64,000 nucleotides of DNA from 12-FULL-67-14b sp964355095 (GTDB lineage Bacteria > Acidobacteriota > Vicinamibacteria > Vicinamibacterales > UBA2999): NCBI GenBank assembly GCA_964355095.1, contig CAYHCX010000001.1, forward strand, positions 61,337 to 125,336. Direction: 5' to 3'. Below, piece by piece: positions 8,590 to 20,516 of this stretch. The first letter of the stretch is position 1. Each line of letters starts with the position of its first letter. The notes beneath the pieces are model-generated. The model searched no databases, had not been told where the DNA came from, and saw only the letters and a program-made list of their open reading frames with translations. The position numbers and the translations under genes are program-made.

Positions 8590-9438
8590 ATGCGAATCCT
8601 GCGTTACGCCGCTTGCTCCGTGATTGCGTTGGCCCTGGCCACGCCGGCATTTGCCCAAGAGATGGCGCACGCTGATGCGGCGCGCGTCAACGACGCCGCG
8701 CCTGGCGGCGGCGATCAGCTCACGCCGCAGCTTCCGCGTCCCGGACTGCCGCTGCCGACCGACCCCTTCACTCCGCGCACGAGTAACGGCGAATCCGGCA
8801 ACCTGTTCAAGCTGGTCGCGGGCGACTTCCGGAATTTCTTCAGTCGCGACACCGCGCACGTGATGGCCTACACGTCGATCGGCGCCGTCGCCACGGCCCC
8901 GTGGGACCGCGAGGGCGTGAACAATGGCTTCAACATTCCGACCACCCTGTTCGAGTCCGGCAACATCATGGGCGGCTTCCTGTTCCAGGCGGCCGCGGGC
9001 TTTGCCGGCTACGGCGTCGGCAAGGTCGTCAAGAACGAGAAGCTGGCGACGGTTGGGCGCGACATCGTGCGCGCGCAGATCCTCTCCCAGGTCCTGGTGC
9101 AGGGCGTGAAGATCACGATTCGCCGCCAGCGTCCAGACGGGAGCAACGACATGTCGTTCCCGTCGGGCCACTCGGCCAGCGCGTTCGCCACGGCGGCCGT
9201 CCTCCATCGGCACTATGGTTGGAAGGCCGGCGTGCCGGCGTATGCGTTTGGATCGTACGTCGCGCTGGCCCGCATGGCCTGGAACCGCCATCACGCCACC
9301 GACGTGGTGATGGGCGCGGGCTTCGGCCTGGCGTCCGCGCGCACGGCGACCATGAGCATGAAGGGCGGCAAGTTCGCCCTCGGCGTGCAGCCCCAGGCGG
9401 GCGGCGCCTCGGTCAACTTCACCAAGATCTACCAGTAG
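8590..9438 (+). CDS. secreted PAP2 family phosphatase
   Basis: A 282-residue protein with a clear signal peptide (ACSVIALALATPAFAQ). The PAP2 acid-phosphatase signature is complete: K-x6-RP (KITIRRQRP), PSGH (MSFPSGHSASAF) and R-x5-H-x3-D (ARMAWNRHHATD). These enzymes remove phosphate from lipids such as phosphatidic acid or undecaprenyl pyrophosphate at the periplasmic face. The ATG at 8590 was chosen over upstream in-frame codons that would precede the signal peptide. It lies 104 nt after the kinase-like gene and 10 nt before a truncated second kinase-like gene, so a phosphoryl-transfer cluster is possible. Confidence 0.88.
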   Translation: MRILRYAACSVIALALATPAFAQEMAHADAARVNDAAPGGGDQLTPQLPRPGLPLPTDPFTPRTSNGESGNLFKLVAGDFRNFFSRDTAHVMAYTSIGAVATAPWDREGVNNGFNIPTTLFESGNIMGGFLFQAAAGFAGYGVGKVVKNEKLATVGRDIVRAQILSQVLVQGVKITIRRQRPDGSNDMSFPSGHSASAFATAAVLHRHYGWKAGVPAYAFGSYVALARMAWNRHHATDVVMGAGFGLASARTATMSMKGGKFALGVQPQAGGASVNFTKIYQ

Positions 9439-9448
9439 TCCTCGCGCC

Positions 9449-9952
9449 ATGAGGAGGGCCGGCGTTCTCGTCGCCGTCGCTCTCTCGGGTTCGCTGCTCC
9501 TCCCGCTTCCGACCGTCGCGCTCACGCGCGGGCAGATGCGCGACTTCCCGCTCACGGCGAAGATCACCCGCTCACGCGACATCGGCAAGGGCGTCACCAG
9601 CCCCAAGCGCCTCACGCTGACCGACGGCACGCTGACCCACGACGCCGCGTTTCAAGCAGTGGACCTGCGGCAAACGGTGGCCAACCTGACGGGCGGCGGC
9701 CGGAACGCCGCAGTCGAGATGGACTTCGTTGACGCCTATCGCTACAACCTGGGCGCGTATGCGATTGCGGAGATGCTGGGTGTCGGTCACATGATGCCCG
9801 TGCACGTGGAACGCCGGCGGGCGGGCAAGAGCGGGTCACTCAGCTGGTGGGTGGACACTCTGATGGATGAGGGGATGATTGGGGTCAGGCCGCGAAAAAC
9901 GCCCTTTGGAGTGGGGACTTGGGTCCACGGAAGGGCGTTTTTCGCGGCCTGA
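9449..9952 (+). pseudogene. truncated exported kinase-like protein, 3' half replaced by a palindrome
   Basis: The 167-codon frame starts with a signal peptide (VLVAVALSGSLLLPLPTVAL) and continues with a phosphate-loop-like region, then AYRYNLGAYAIAEMLGVGH and GSLSWWVDTLMDE. I recall acidobacterial proteins with the same N-terminal order (N..AY.L..LLG, then a WWVD segment), in which a FD.LI.N.DRN.GN catalytic loop follows. Here the frame runs into the 35-bp inverted repeat at 9872, and its last 26 residues are encoded by that repeat, so the catalytic half is missing. Likely broken. It may once have worked with the PAP2 and kinase-like genes upstream. Confidence 0.6.
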
Positions 9953-9965
9953 CCCCAATCATCCC
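9872..9965. repeat. long perfect palindrome (35-bp arms, 24-nt loop)
   Basis: Arms at 9872-9906 and 9931-9965 are exact reverse complements. They contain the GGGGTCAGGCC core that also appears as GGGGTCAGACCCC at 38349 and 38389. The right arm ends exactly at the TAG stop of the minus-strand amidase gene. Long REP-like palindromes with this core are, as I recall, associated with RAYT (Y1) transposases; no transposase is present in the window. Confidence 0.9.
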
Positions 9966-12433
9966 TACTTGACCGTCGGCGGCGGGCGCCGATGGTGCGT
10001 CGCGCGCTCGTAGGCGGCCGCCAGTTCCAGCAGCCGCCTGTCGTCCCACATCCTCCCCAGCAGCGAGATCCCGACCGGATAGCGTCCGCCGACGAAGCCG
10101 GCGGGCACGGTCACCTGCGGTAGTCCGGTCGCCGCGCTTTCTTCACACGTGCCCGGTTCCGATCCGTAGCGCTCGAGGCCGCCTTCGTGCGTGTGCGGAC
10201 GCGCCTGGTTGGCGGGGAACAGGATGGCGTCGATCTTCTGCCGATCCATCAGGTCCACGAAGATCCGCCGGAACGTCTCGCGGCCGGCCAGGAACCGGCG
10301 GGTGGCCTCGTCGAGCTCCGCGCCGGTGGGCGCAGGGGCGAGCGCGCCTTCGAACCGCCGCGCGCTCACGGGCGCCAGCTTGCCGGAGGCCAGCAGGCCC
10401 TCGATGGTCAGCACCTTGTCGCCGGGCCTGGCGCCGCGCGACAGGTACGCCGTCCATGCCGCGCGCAGCGATCCCGGCGCCGCCCCGCGCGCCGCCGCAT
10501 ACTTCGCGTCGTAATCGGGAATGGCGACGTCAACCACCACGGCGCCGGCGGACTGCAACTCCTTGATGACGCGCTCCATGTTGGCCGCCACTTCCCGCTC
10601 GCCGGTAAAGCCGACAAACCGCTGGCGGAGCGCGCCGATGCGCTTGCCCTTGAGCGACGCCGCATCGAGGCCCTGGGCGAACGATCCGGAGATGTGCGAT
10701 GCCGCCGCGGACGTGACCGGGTCCTCGGGATCCGCGCCCGTCACCAAGTCGAGCGCCAGGGCCACGTCCCGCACCGACTTCGCCATCGGCCCTACCGCAT
10801 CGTTGAAGGTGTTGAGCGGCATGACGCCGGCACGGCTGGTCAAGCCGCGCGTTACGCGGATGGTAGCCAGCGAGGCGAAGGCACTGGGGTTCGAGAGCGA
10901 ATTGCAGGTGTCGGTGCCGAACCCGAGCGCGGCCAGGCTGGCGGCCACCGCGGTGGCGCTGCCGCCGCTCGATCCGGCGGTGCTCAGCGACGGATCATAG
11001 GCATTGCCGACCGTGCCGCCGACCGAGCTGATGCCGAAGTCGCCGAAGGGAAACTCATCGAGGTTGGCCTTGCCGAGCACCACCGCTCCGCCCTGCTTCA
11101 TGCCGGCCGCCACCCGCGAATCCAGGCGCGGGCGGTGGTCGAGCAGCGCGAGCGAGCCGCCCGTGCTTGGCAGCTCCGTGGCGTCGATGTTGTCCTTGAA
11201 CACCACCGGCACGCCATGGAACGGACTGCGGACGCGGCCGGCTGCTCGCTCGGCATCGCGCGCGCGCGCGTCGGCAATGGCGCGCGGATTGATTGACAGC
11301 ACCGAGCGGAAGGTTGGACCGTGCCGGTCGTAGAGTGACAGCCGCGCGAGGTATTCGCGGGTGATGTCTTCCGAGGTGACGAGGTTCCGCGTCATCGCGT
11401 CCTGCAGTTCCGACACGGTCTTCTCGAAGACGGTGAACGCGGCCGGCACCGGCGCGCTCGCCGGCCAATTCACGATCTGCGATCGCTGGAGGGCGGTCAG
11501 GCCGCGCAGGTCCGGCTCCTTGACCAGTTGCTTCGCCATCTCGGTGACGCGCGCAATCTCGGAGCCCGCCGCAGGAACCTTTGCGTCGGCGCCGGCATAG
11601 ACCGCCTCGCCGGTGACCAGCGCGTCCTTGAACGGAATGGGATAGCCACCACGAGGGTCGTAGACCTCGCTCAGGCCCTTGACGACGAACGTCACGAGCG
11701 CGGCGGTCTGGCCGGGGCGCAGCCGGAGCGTGAATACGTAGCCAATGTGCGACGTGTCGAAACCCGGCCACACGCCATTGAATGGATCGCCATACATGTC
11801 GCCCACCGACGTGAAGGGGCCACGCCGCGTCCCCAGCACGTGCGCAGAAGGCCCATGGCCCGAAGGGCCGTCCATCGGATTGTCGGCGGCCTTTGCGTTC
11901 TGCATCACGGTGACGAAGCTGTCGGCCATGTCGATCTGGCTGTCGCCGCTCGAGGTCGTGGCCACCGTCACCCGCCCGCCATCCTCATACGCGCCCACCG
12001 CGCCGCCCCAGGCCACCCGGACAACCCGATCTTCGGAGGCCGTGTTGGTGAAGGCGTCGAAGTACCTGAGGTAGGCGGCGTCTTTGGCGGTCGTGATGGC
12101 GCGCGAGGCGAGGATGCCCTCGCTCAGCACCGGCATGACCGAATCGAAGCGACCGCCGCCGTCGTGGTGCAGGCCGAAGCCGCGCACGTGCTGGTTGCTG
12201 GTCAGCAGCGTGTTGTCGGGACGGCGCACCTGGAGCTTCAGGTAGCCAAAGCCGTTGAACGGGTTGGCGCGGCCGCCGGTGGCAATGCCGCCGCTGTCTT
12301 GCGCCCACGGCGAGGTGTCCTGGATGTCCCAGAACTGCCCGTCACCGGACGGCACGCGGGTCACGGCACCGGCCGTCATCACACAGAGTGCGGCACCGGT
12401 CACCGCGGTCGCCAAGGCCTTGATGGTTCTCAT
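9965..12433 (-). CDS. secreted amidase (amidase-signature enzyme) with an N-terminal glucodextranase-like domain
   Basis: An 822-residue protein with a signal peptide (ALATAVTGAALCVMTAGAV). Residues 25-270 form a beta-rich domain (DGQFWDIQDTSPWAQDSGG onward) resembling a C-terminal binding domain of glucan hydrolases; role unknown. The C-terminal 480 residues carry the amidase signature: catalytic Lys in VPVVFKDNIDA, the cis-Ser loop AGSSGGSATAVAA, and the nucleophile region GTDTCNSLSNPSAF. AS enzymes hydrolyse amides through a Ser-Ser-Lys triad. Start at ATG 12433, which places the signal peptide at the N-terminus and lies 7 nt after a TATACT box. The stop TAG coincides with the edge of a palindrome. 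Confidence 0.85.
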   Translation of the reverse strand: MRTIKALATAVTGAALCVMTAGAVTRVPSGDGQFWDIQDTSPWAQDSGGIATGGRANPFNGFGYLKLQVRRPDNTLLTSNQHVRGFGLHHDGGGRFDSVMPVLSEGILASRAITTAKDAAYLRYFDAFTNTASEDRVVRVAWGGAVGAYEDGGRVTVATTSSGDSQIDMADSFVTVMQNAKAADNPMDGPSGHGPSAHVLGTRRGPFTSVGDMYGDPFNGVWPGFDTSHIGYVFTLRLRPGQTAALVTFVVKGLSEVYDPRGGYPIPFKDALVTGEAVYAGADAKVPAAGSEIARVTEMAKQLVKEPDLRGLTALQRSQIVNWPASAPVPAAFTVFEKTVSELQDAMTRNLVTSEDITREYLARLSLYDRHGPTFRSVLSINPRAIADARARDAERAAGRVRSPFHGVPVVFKDNIDATELPSTGGSLALLDHRPRLDSRVAAGMKQGGAVVLGKANLDEFPFGDFGISSVGGTVGNAYDPSLSTAGSSGGSATAVAASLAALGFGTDTCNSLSNPSAFASLATIRVTRGLTSRAGVMPLNTFNDAVGPMAKSVRDVALALDLVTGADPEDPVTSAAASHISGSFAQGLDAASLKGKRIGALRQRFVGFTGEREVAANMERVIKELQSAGAVVVDVAIPDYDAKYAAARGAAPGSLRAAWTAYLSRGARPGDKVLTIEGLLASGKLAPVSARRFEGALAPAPTGAELDEATRRFLAGRETFRRIFVDLMDRQKIDAILFPANQARPHTHEGGLERYGSEPGTCEESAATGLPQVTVPAGFVGGRYPVGISLLGRMWDDRRLLELAAAYERATHHRRPPPTVK

Positions 12434-12440
12434 GGCGCGA

Positions 12441-12462
12441 AGTATATCGAGGCCCCTATACT
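12441..12462. promoter_or_regulatory. divergent pair of TATACT -10 boxes
   Basis: On the minus strand TATACT (12446 to 12441) lies 7 nt before amidase ATG 12433. On the plus strand TATACT (12457-12462) lies 6 nt before ATG 12469. The two start codons are only 35 bp apart, so the promoters overlap and both transcripts should be leaderless. Confidence 0.55.
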
Positions 12463-12468
12463 TTCGCG

Positions 12469-15964
<3,496 letters not shown>

Positions 15965-15968
<4 letters not shown>

Positions 15969-15993
15969 GGCACCCCTTTAAGGGGTGCCCTAC
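15965..15993. repeat. REP-like hairpin supplying the amidohydrolase stop codon
   Basis: GTAGGGCACCCCT and AGGGGTGCCCTAC are perfect 13-bp arms with a 3-nt loop. The TAG of the left arm (15966-15968) is the stop codon of the preceding gene. May double as a terminator stem. Confidence 0.85.
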
Positions 15994-16042
15994 AGACTCC
16001 GGCCTCCTGAGAGCTGGAAGTGAAAAGTGAGAAGATGTGGCC

Positions 16043-17083
16043 ATGAAACGTACGCTGCTGGCCACTGCCCTCGCGGGAGTGGTGGTGTCGATGCCGTCGG
16101 CGCAGACCCGTCCGAACGGGATCACTACTATCGAGGGCATCCGCGTTGGGCACTTCACGCTCACCGAGAAGCCCACCGGCTGCACGGTCATCCTGGTCGA
16201 GAAAGGCGCCACCGGCGGCGTCTCGGTGCGGGGGTCGGCGCCGGGCACGCGCGAGACGGACCTGCTCGATCCATCAAACCTCGTGGAGCAGGTGCACGCG
16301 GTGGTGTTGTCGGGCGGCAGCGCGTTCGGACTCGACACCGCCAGCGGCGTGATGCGCTATCTCGAAGAACGCAAGGTCGGCTTCCAGTTCGGCGGCGCCT
16401 ACGTTCCCATCGTCCCCGCGGCCGTGCTGTTCGACCTTCCCATCGCCGGCAAGCCGCTGATTAGACCGGATGCGTCGTGCGGATACGAGGCCGCGAAGGC
16501 GGCGACCACGGGGGCAATTGCGGAAGGCAGCGTCGGCGCCGGTGCCGGCGCCACGGTCGGCAAGTTCGCGGGCGGCGGCAAGCCCATGAAGGGCGGTATC
16601 GGCACCGCCTCCATCACCTTGCCGAGCGGGCTCATCGTTGCCGCGATCGTGGCAGTGAATGCCGGAGGCGACATCGTCGATCCGTCAACCGGACGCCTGG
16701 TCGCGGGCGCGCGCGGCGCCGATGGCCAGACCTTCCTCGACGCGCGGGTCGTGATGCGAAACGGTTCGCTCGAGAAGCCGCGTCCGGGCGAGAACACGAC
16801 CATTGGCCTGGTGGCGACCAACGCGAAGCTGACCAAGGCGCAGGCGAAGAAGATGGCCGACATGGCGCACGACGGCTTCGCGCGCGCCATTGTCCCGGCC
16901 CACACCATGGGTGACGGCGACACCATCTTCGCCATCGCCACCGGATCGCATGCGGGCGACGCCAACGTGTCGCTGATCGGCGGCCTGGCGGCGGAGGTGA
17001 TGGCCGACGCCATCCTGCGCGGCGTGCGCCAGGCTACGGGCCTGCCCAATATTCCGGCGGTGCGCGACTTGCGGCGGCCGTGA
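16043..17083 (+). CDS. P1 family self-cleaving peptidase (DmpA/NylC-like, Ntn-hydrolase)
   Basis: A 346-residue protein with a signal peptide (LLATALAGVVVSMPSAQ). It has family landmarks ITTIEGIRVGHFT, VVLSGGSAFGLDTASGVM, KGGIGTASI and ENTTIGLVATN. By comparison with NylC, the chain should cleave itself between N251 and T252, freeing T252 as catalytic nucleophile; GDGDTIFAIATG follows as in relatives. Family members hydrolyse N-terminal residues, beta-peptides or aminohexanoate oligomers. ATG 16043 is preferred over the GTG two codons earlier. The stop overlaps the symporter start by 4 nt, so products are probably imported by the downstream transporter. Confidence 0.85.
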   Translation: MKRTLLATALAGVVVSMPSAQTRPNGITTIEGIRVGHFTLTEKPTGCTVILVEKGATGGVSVRGSAPGTRETDLLDPSNLVEQVHAVVLSGGSAFGLDTASGVMRYLEERKVGFQFGGAYVPIVPAAVLFDLPIAGKPLIRPDASCGYEAAKAATTGAIAEGSVGAGAGATVGKFAGGGKPMKGGIGTASITLPSGLIVAAIVAVNAGGDIVDPSTGRLVAGARGADGQTFLDARVVMRNGSLEKPRPGENTTIGLVATNAKLTKAQAKKMADMAHDGFARAIVPAHTMGDGDTIFAIATGSHAGDANVSLIGGLAAEVMADAILRGVRQATGLPNIPAVRDLRRP

Positions 17084-18477
17084 ACGTCCCCCTCATCTTC
17101 CTCCTCGCCTACACGGTCGCGCTCACCGCTTTCGGTGTGTGGATCGGCCGGCTGGTCAAAGGGCCCGCTGATTTCTTCGTCGCCGGCCGGCGGTTGACGT
17201 GGCCGCTGGTCGGCGCCACGGTGCTGGCCGCCAATATCGGCGCCGGCACCACGGTCGGCGCCGCCGGCGTCGCCTACCGCGATGGCATCAGCGCCTGGTG
17301 GTGGAACGGGGCGGCCGGGCTCGGGACGCTGGCCCTCGCCTTCTGGGTGGGGCCCAAGCTCTGGGCCATCGCGTCCAAACGCGGACACCTGACCATCGGC
17401 GATTTTCTCGAGGACCGCTATGGCGGAGGCGTTCGCGGCCTGGTGGCGATGCTCACCTCAATCGGCGCGCTCGCGATCCTGGCCGGGCAGTTGATCGCGG
17501 GCGCGGCCGTGCTCGAAGTCGTGGCGGGCCTGTCGCGCTGGCAGGGCGTGGTCATCGGCGGCGTGGCAATGACCGTCTACTTCACGGCCGGCGGGTTGCT
17601 GAGTTCCGCGTGGGTCAACGCCGTGCAGTTGGTGATCCTGCTGAGCGGATTGCTGGTGGCAGTGCCGATGGTGCTGATCAAGGTCGGTGGCCTTGCCGGC
17701 GTGGCGGCGGCCCCGGGGCTGCCGGCGACCTTCTGGGACGTCATGTTCTCCTCGGGCGGCATGTCGGGGTGGACCATGCTGTTCCTGCTCGGGCCGGGCT
17801 TCGTGATTTCACCGGGACTGGTGCAGAAGGCATTCGGCGCCGAGAGTGCGAGGGCCGTCCGCATCGGCCTCGGCATCGCCGGCGGTACGCAGTTGCTGTT
17901 CTCGTTCGTGCCGGTACTGTTGGGCATGGCCGCGCGCGTCAACCACCCCGATCTGAATGTCAACGTGGTGTTACCCACGGTGGTGCTGTCGGAGCTGCCG
18001 GTCTGGGTCGGTGCGGTCGCGCTGGCGGCGATCTTCTCCGCGGAAGTCAGCACCTGCGACGCCATCCTGTTCATGGTGGCGACGGCTTCGTCGAAAGATC
18101 TGTATCAACGCTTCGTCAACCCGTCCGCATCGCCCACCCAGATGCTGCGCGTGGCCCGGTCGGCCGCCATCGTCGGCGGCGTGCTGGGAATGTTGCTCGC
18201 CATCCAACTGGCGAGCATCGTCGATGCGCTGAAGATCTTCTACTCGTTGTTGAGCGCAGCGCTGTTTGTGCCGGTAGCCGGCGCCTTGCTGTCGAAGCGG
18301 GCCGGGGCGCGGGAAGCCATGGCCGCGATCGTGTGCGGCATCACCACGCTGCTCGCGGTGCAGTTCGGCACCAGCCGCGCGGGCTGGTGGGACCCGAGCC
18401 TGTGGGGCCTCATCGCCAGCGCGTTGGGGTTCGTCGGCATGTTGGCAACAAGGAGTGCCAGAAGGGCGGCACTTTAG
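17080..18477 (+). CDS. sodium:solute symporter (SSS family)
   Basis: A 465-residue, very hydrophobic protein with about 13 membrane helices. Family motifs are GRRLTWPLVGATVLAANIGA near the N-terminus, YFTAGGLLSSAWVNAVQLVI in the middle and AAIFSAEVSTCDAILFMVAT towards the end. SSS proteins import amino acids, sugars or organic acids with Na+. Start GTG at 17080, overlapping the P1 peptidase stop, which argues for translational coupling and uptake of the peptidase products. The last residues (SARRAAL) and the TAG stop are encoded by half of a GGCGGCACT repeat whose full copy lies 20 bp downstream. Confidence 0.9.
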   Translation: MNVPLIFLLAYTVALTAFGVWIGRLVKGPADFFVAGRRLTWPLVGATVLAANIGAGTTVGAAGVAYRDGISAWWWNGAAGLGTLALAFWVGPKLWAIASKRGHLTIGDFLEDRYGGGVRGLVAMLTSIGALAILAGQLIAGAAVLEVVAGLSRWQGVVIGGVAMTVYFTAGGLLSSAWVNAVQLVILLSGLLVAVPMVLIKVGGLAGVAAAPGLPATFWDVMFSSGGMSGWTMLFLLGPGFVISPGLVQKAFGAESARAVRIGLGIAGGTQLLFSFVPVLLGMAARVNHPDLNVNVVLPTVVLSELPVWVGAVALAAIFSAEVSTCDAILFMVATASSKDLYQRFVNPSASPTQMLRVARSAAIVGGVLGMLLAIQLASIVDALKIFYSLLSAALFVPVAGALLSKRAGAREAMAAIVCGITTLLAVQFGTSRAGWWDPSLWGLIASALGFVGMLATRSARRAAL

Positions 18478-18494
18478 GCACGAGGTGCCAGGAG

Positions 18495-18514
18495 GGCGGC
18501 ACTTTAGTGCCGCC
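18495..18514. repeat. REP-like hairpin GGCGGCACT
   Basis: Perfect 9-bp arms (18495-18503, 18506-18514) with a TT loop. A half copy GGGCGGCACTTTAG just upstream overlaps the symporter stop. Same type as the hairpin at 23283. Confidence 0.8.
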
Positions 18515-18649
18515 GATTCCCCTTAACCCGGTCGCGGGTTACGGAGGTCACCAAATACGTCGAACGTCCGGTGTAAGAAGTGCGATCGAGGCGGGGTGGT
18601 CGGCCCATGGCCGATTGAAATTGCAATTGGAATGCCGGGGTCGATGGTT

Positions 18650-19209
18650 GCGGGTGATCTCGCCGTTGACGACGTAAAGCGGCGCGTTGATCAGGTTGTT
18701 GCCGTGCAGCTCGCCGTCGGCGCCGTTGTCGGGATCGCGAAGCACCGCCAGGCTGCCGTTGAGCGGCAGGTACGACGACCACGAATTGGGTTCCTTGAGC
18801 GCCACGTAATAGACACCGGTGCCGCCGTCGGAGATGCCGGTGAGGTAGATCCTGGTCTCGTCGATGTTGTACTTGCGCTTCAACGCATCAACGGCGCGAA
18901 GGATGTTGTCGATCTGATCCTCGTCCCACCACTCGGCGGCGGCCCAGCCGCTGGGATGCAGATAGATCTGCTTCTCGCCCTCAATGCGATTCGGCGCGCG
19001 GCCATTCGCGCCGCCGCCAGCCGCGCCTGGACGCCCGGGAGGTTGCGCATTCGGCGGCGGCCGGCCGACACGAGTTGATCGGCGGCTGCCTGCGCGTCGG
19101 CTGGGTTCTCGGCGGTGAAGAACTTCTCGAACAACGCGTCGGTGGCCGGCTGCCCGGAGCCGGCCAGGCCCGCCGACACGGCCAGCGCGACGGCAAATGC
19201 GATGCGCAT
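18650..19209 (-). pseudogene. secreted phospholipase/carboxylesterase-like hydrolase, frameshifted and truncated
   Basis: From ATG 19209 the frame gives a signal peptide (AFAVALAVSAGLAGSGQ) and a helical segment. Around 19040-19075, within a GGCCGGCCGCCGCCG tract, the homologous reading moves to another frame: APNRIEGEKQIYLHPSGW, then WWDEDQIDNILRAVDALK, then ITGISDGGTGVYYV-like text (actual LTGISDGGTGVYY), the G-x-S-D-G-G nucleophile elbow. The match ends near 18650 after APLYVVNGE, where the Asp and His of the triad would follow. Frameshift and 3' truncation make it a likely pseudogene. Its ATG overlaps the TGA of the upstream Nudix gene. Confidence 0.7.
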
Positions 19210-19841
19210 CACAGTGGAGGGAGGATAGCGCAAAACTCGGCCAGCACCATGGCCGTGGCGCCCCAGACCTTCTCGCCGTCGATGTCGTAGAACGGGACGT
19301 CCACTTCGATGATCTCGCCCTTGACCGTGCGCTGACGCCGTTCCCGCTTGATCGCGGCGGGATCCGACAACAACGAGACCGGCGCCTCGATGATGCGCGC
19401 CACTTCCCACTCGGCGCGCTGGAAGGCCGGCCGCATCCGCGTGAGTCCGATGATCGGGTGCAGGATGTAACCGCTAACGGGAATATGGAGGGGCGTCAGC
19501 CGTCCGAGGATCGCAACCGACCGCGGATCGACTCCAATTTCCTCCTGGGCCTCGCGCACGGCCGCGGCTTCGAACGTCTCGCCCTCATCGACGCGACCGC
19601 CGGGCAACGATACCTGCCCAGTGTGGTTCCGGAGTTCGGCGCCGCGCACGGTCAGCGGGATGTGAAACGTGTCTTCGAAGGGATAGATCAGCACGAGGGC
19701 CGCGCCCTGACGGCTGCCCTCCGGAAACTCGAGGGGATTCCAGCCCACGCGGGGGCTCGGCGCCATCCGCAGTTGGGCGTCGAGACCGGGAAGGGGTTGA
19801 GACAGCGCGTCCAGGAGGCGTCGGACCAGGTCGGTGGTCAC
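19209..19841 (-). CDS. Nudix hydrolase, CoA pyrophosphatase-like
   Basis: A 210-residue Nudix protein. The Nudix box reads GRVDEGETFEAAAVREAQEE followed by IGV (G-x5-E-x7-REUxEExGU). Directly before it, LTVRGAELRNHTGQVSLPGG matches the extra UPF0035/NuCoA motif that marks coenzyme A pyrophosphatases, which cleave CoA to phosphopantetheine and 3',5'-ADP. Start GTG 19841 with GAAGGGG just upstream. The stop TGA overlaps the ATG of the following broken esterase gene. Confidence 0.9.
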   Translation of the reverse strand: MTTDLVRRLLDALSQPLPGLDAQLRMAPSPRVGWNPLEFPEGSRQGAALVLIYPFEDTFHIPLTVRGAELRNHTGQVSLPGGRVDEGETFEAAAVREAQEEIGVDPRSVAILGRLTPLHIPVSGYILHPIIGLTRMRPAFQRAEWEVARIIEAPVSLLSDPAAIKRERRQRTVKGEIIEVDVPFYDIDGEKVWGATAMVLAEFCAILPPL

Positions 19842-19847
19842 ACCCCT

Positions 19848-20504
19848 TCAGGGTACCTCAAGCGGCCGCATCAACAGTCCCGTGGTCGAGACACGGACTT
19901 CGAACTCGGCGGGCGCCGTCACGCGCACGAAGGTGCCCGACCCGTACTCCGCGTCGAGCAACGGCGCCAGGAACGCGTAGCGTGTGCGCAGCCCGAACAG
20001 GTCAACCCGGCGCTCCGGCGCGAGTGAGTGCACCGTACGGGCCGCGGATCGCTCGCGCTCGACGTCGTCGTAGCGGCCGGCAATGCGATCGAGCTCGTAG
20101 GCGGTATGGAGGCCCAGTACATTGACCGACGGGTGCCACTTGAGGATGTGGGCGTCCACATACAGCGCGTCGCCGGCCAGCTCGTAGTAACTCGCCCGCG
20201 GGCGGCCGGGGATGTGAACGGTCGCCGAGAACAGCTGGGACCCGAGCGGCTGCACGACGATGCGCGCCGCCAGATCCTCGCGCGTCAGTGCACGATAGCC
20301 CTGCATGCCGACCCCGACTGCTCCGGCCAGCGCGCCGAGGGACAGCAGGAGCAATCCCATGAGCGTGCGGAGGATGAAGCGAAACGGCCGCTTCCGCAGC
20401 AGGGCGACCAGCCCGGCGACCAGGAGGATTCCACCCAGCACGCCGAAGAGCGCGGCGACCAGCATGAGCGGCTGGGTCGCAAGGTCACCAAATCGCGAGA
20501 TCAT
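19848..20504 (-). CDS. two-helix membrane protein of unknown function
   Basis: A 218-residue protein with two hydrophobic segments (LMLVAALFGVLGGILLVAGL and TLMGLLLLSLGALAGAVGVG), then a roughly 145-residue extracytoplasmic domain containing DALYVDAHILKWHPSVNVLG, YELDRIAGRYDDVERE and STTGLLMRP. I recall proteobacterial relatives carrying the doubtful label 'cation/multidrug efflux pump', but nothing here looks like a pump. It ends 6 nt before the Nudix start, so the two are probably cotranscribed. Confidence 0.6.
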   Translation of the reverse strand: MISRFGDLATQPLMLVAALFGVLGGILLVAGLVALLRKRPFRFILRTLMGLLLLSLGALAGAVGVGMQGYRALTREDLAARIVVQPLGSQLFSATVHIPGRPRASYYELAGDALYVDAHILKWHPSVNVLGLHTAYELDRIAGRYDDVERERSAARTVHSLAPERRVDLFGLRTRYAFLAPLLDAEYGSGTFVRVTAPAEFEVRVSTTGLLMRPLEVP

Positions 20505-20516
20505 CAGATCACAAGA

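Noticed and set aside
9872..9965. Reading the long palindrome as an ordinary intrinsic terminator
   Set aside because: Arms of 35 bp, a 24-nt loop and no T-tract do not fit; the shared GGGGTCAG core points to a repeat family.
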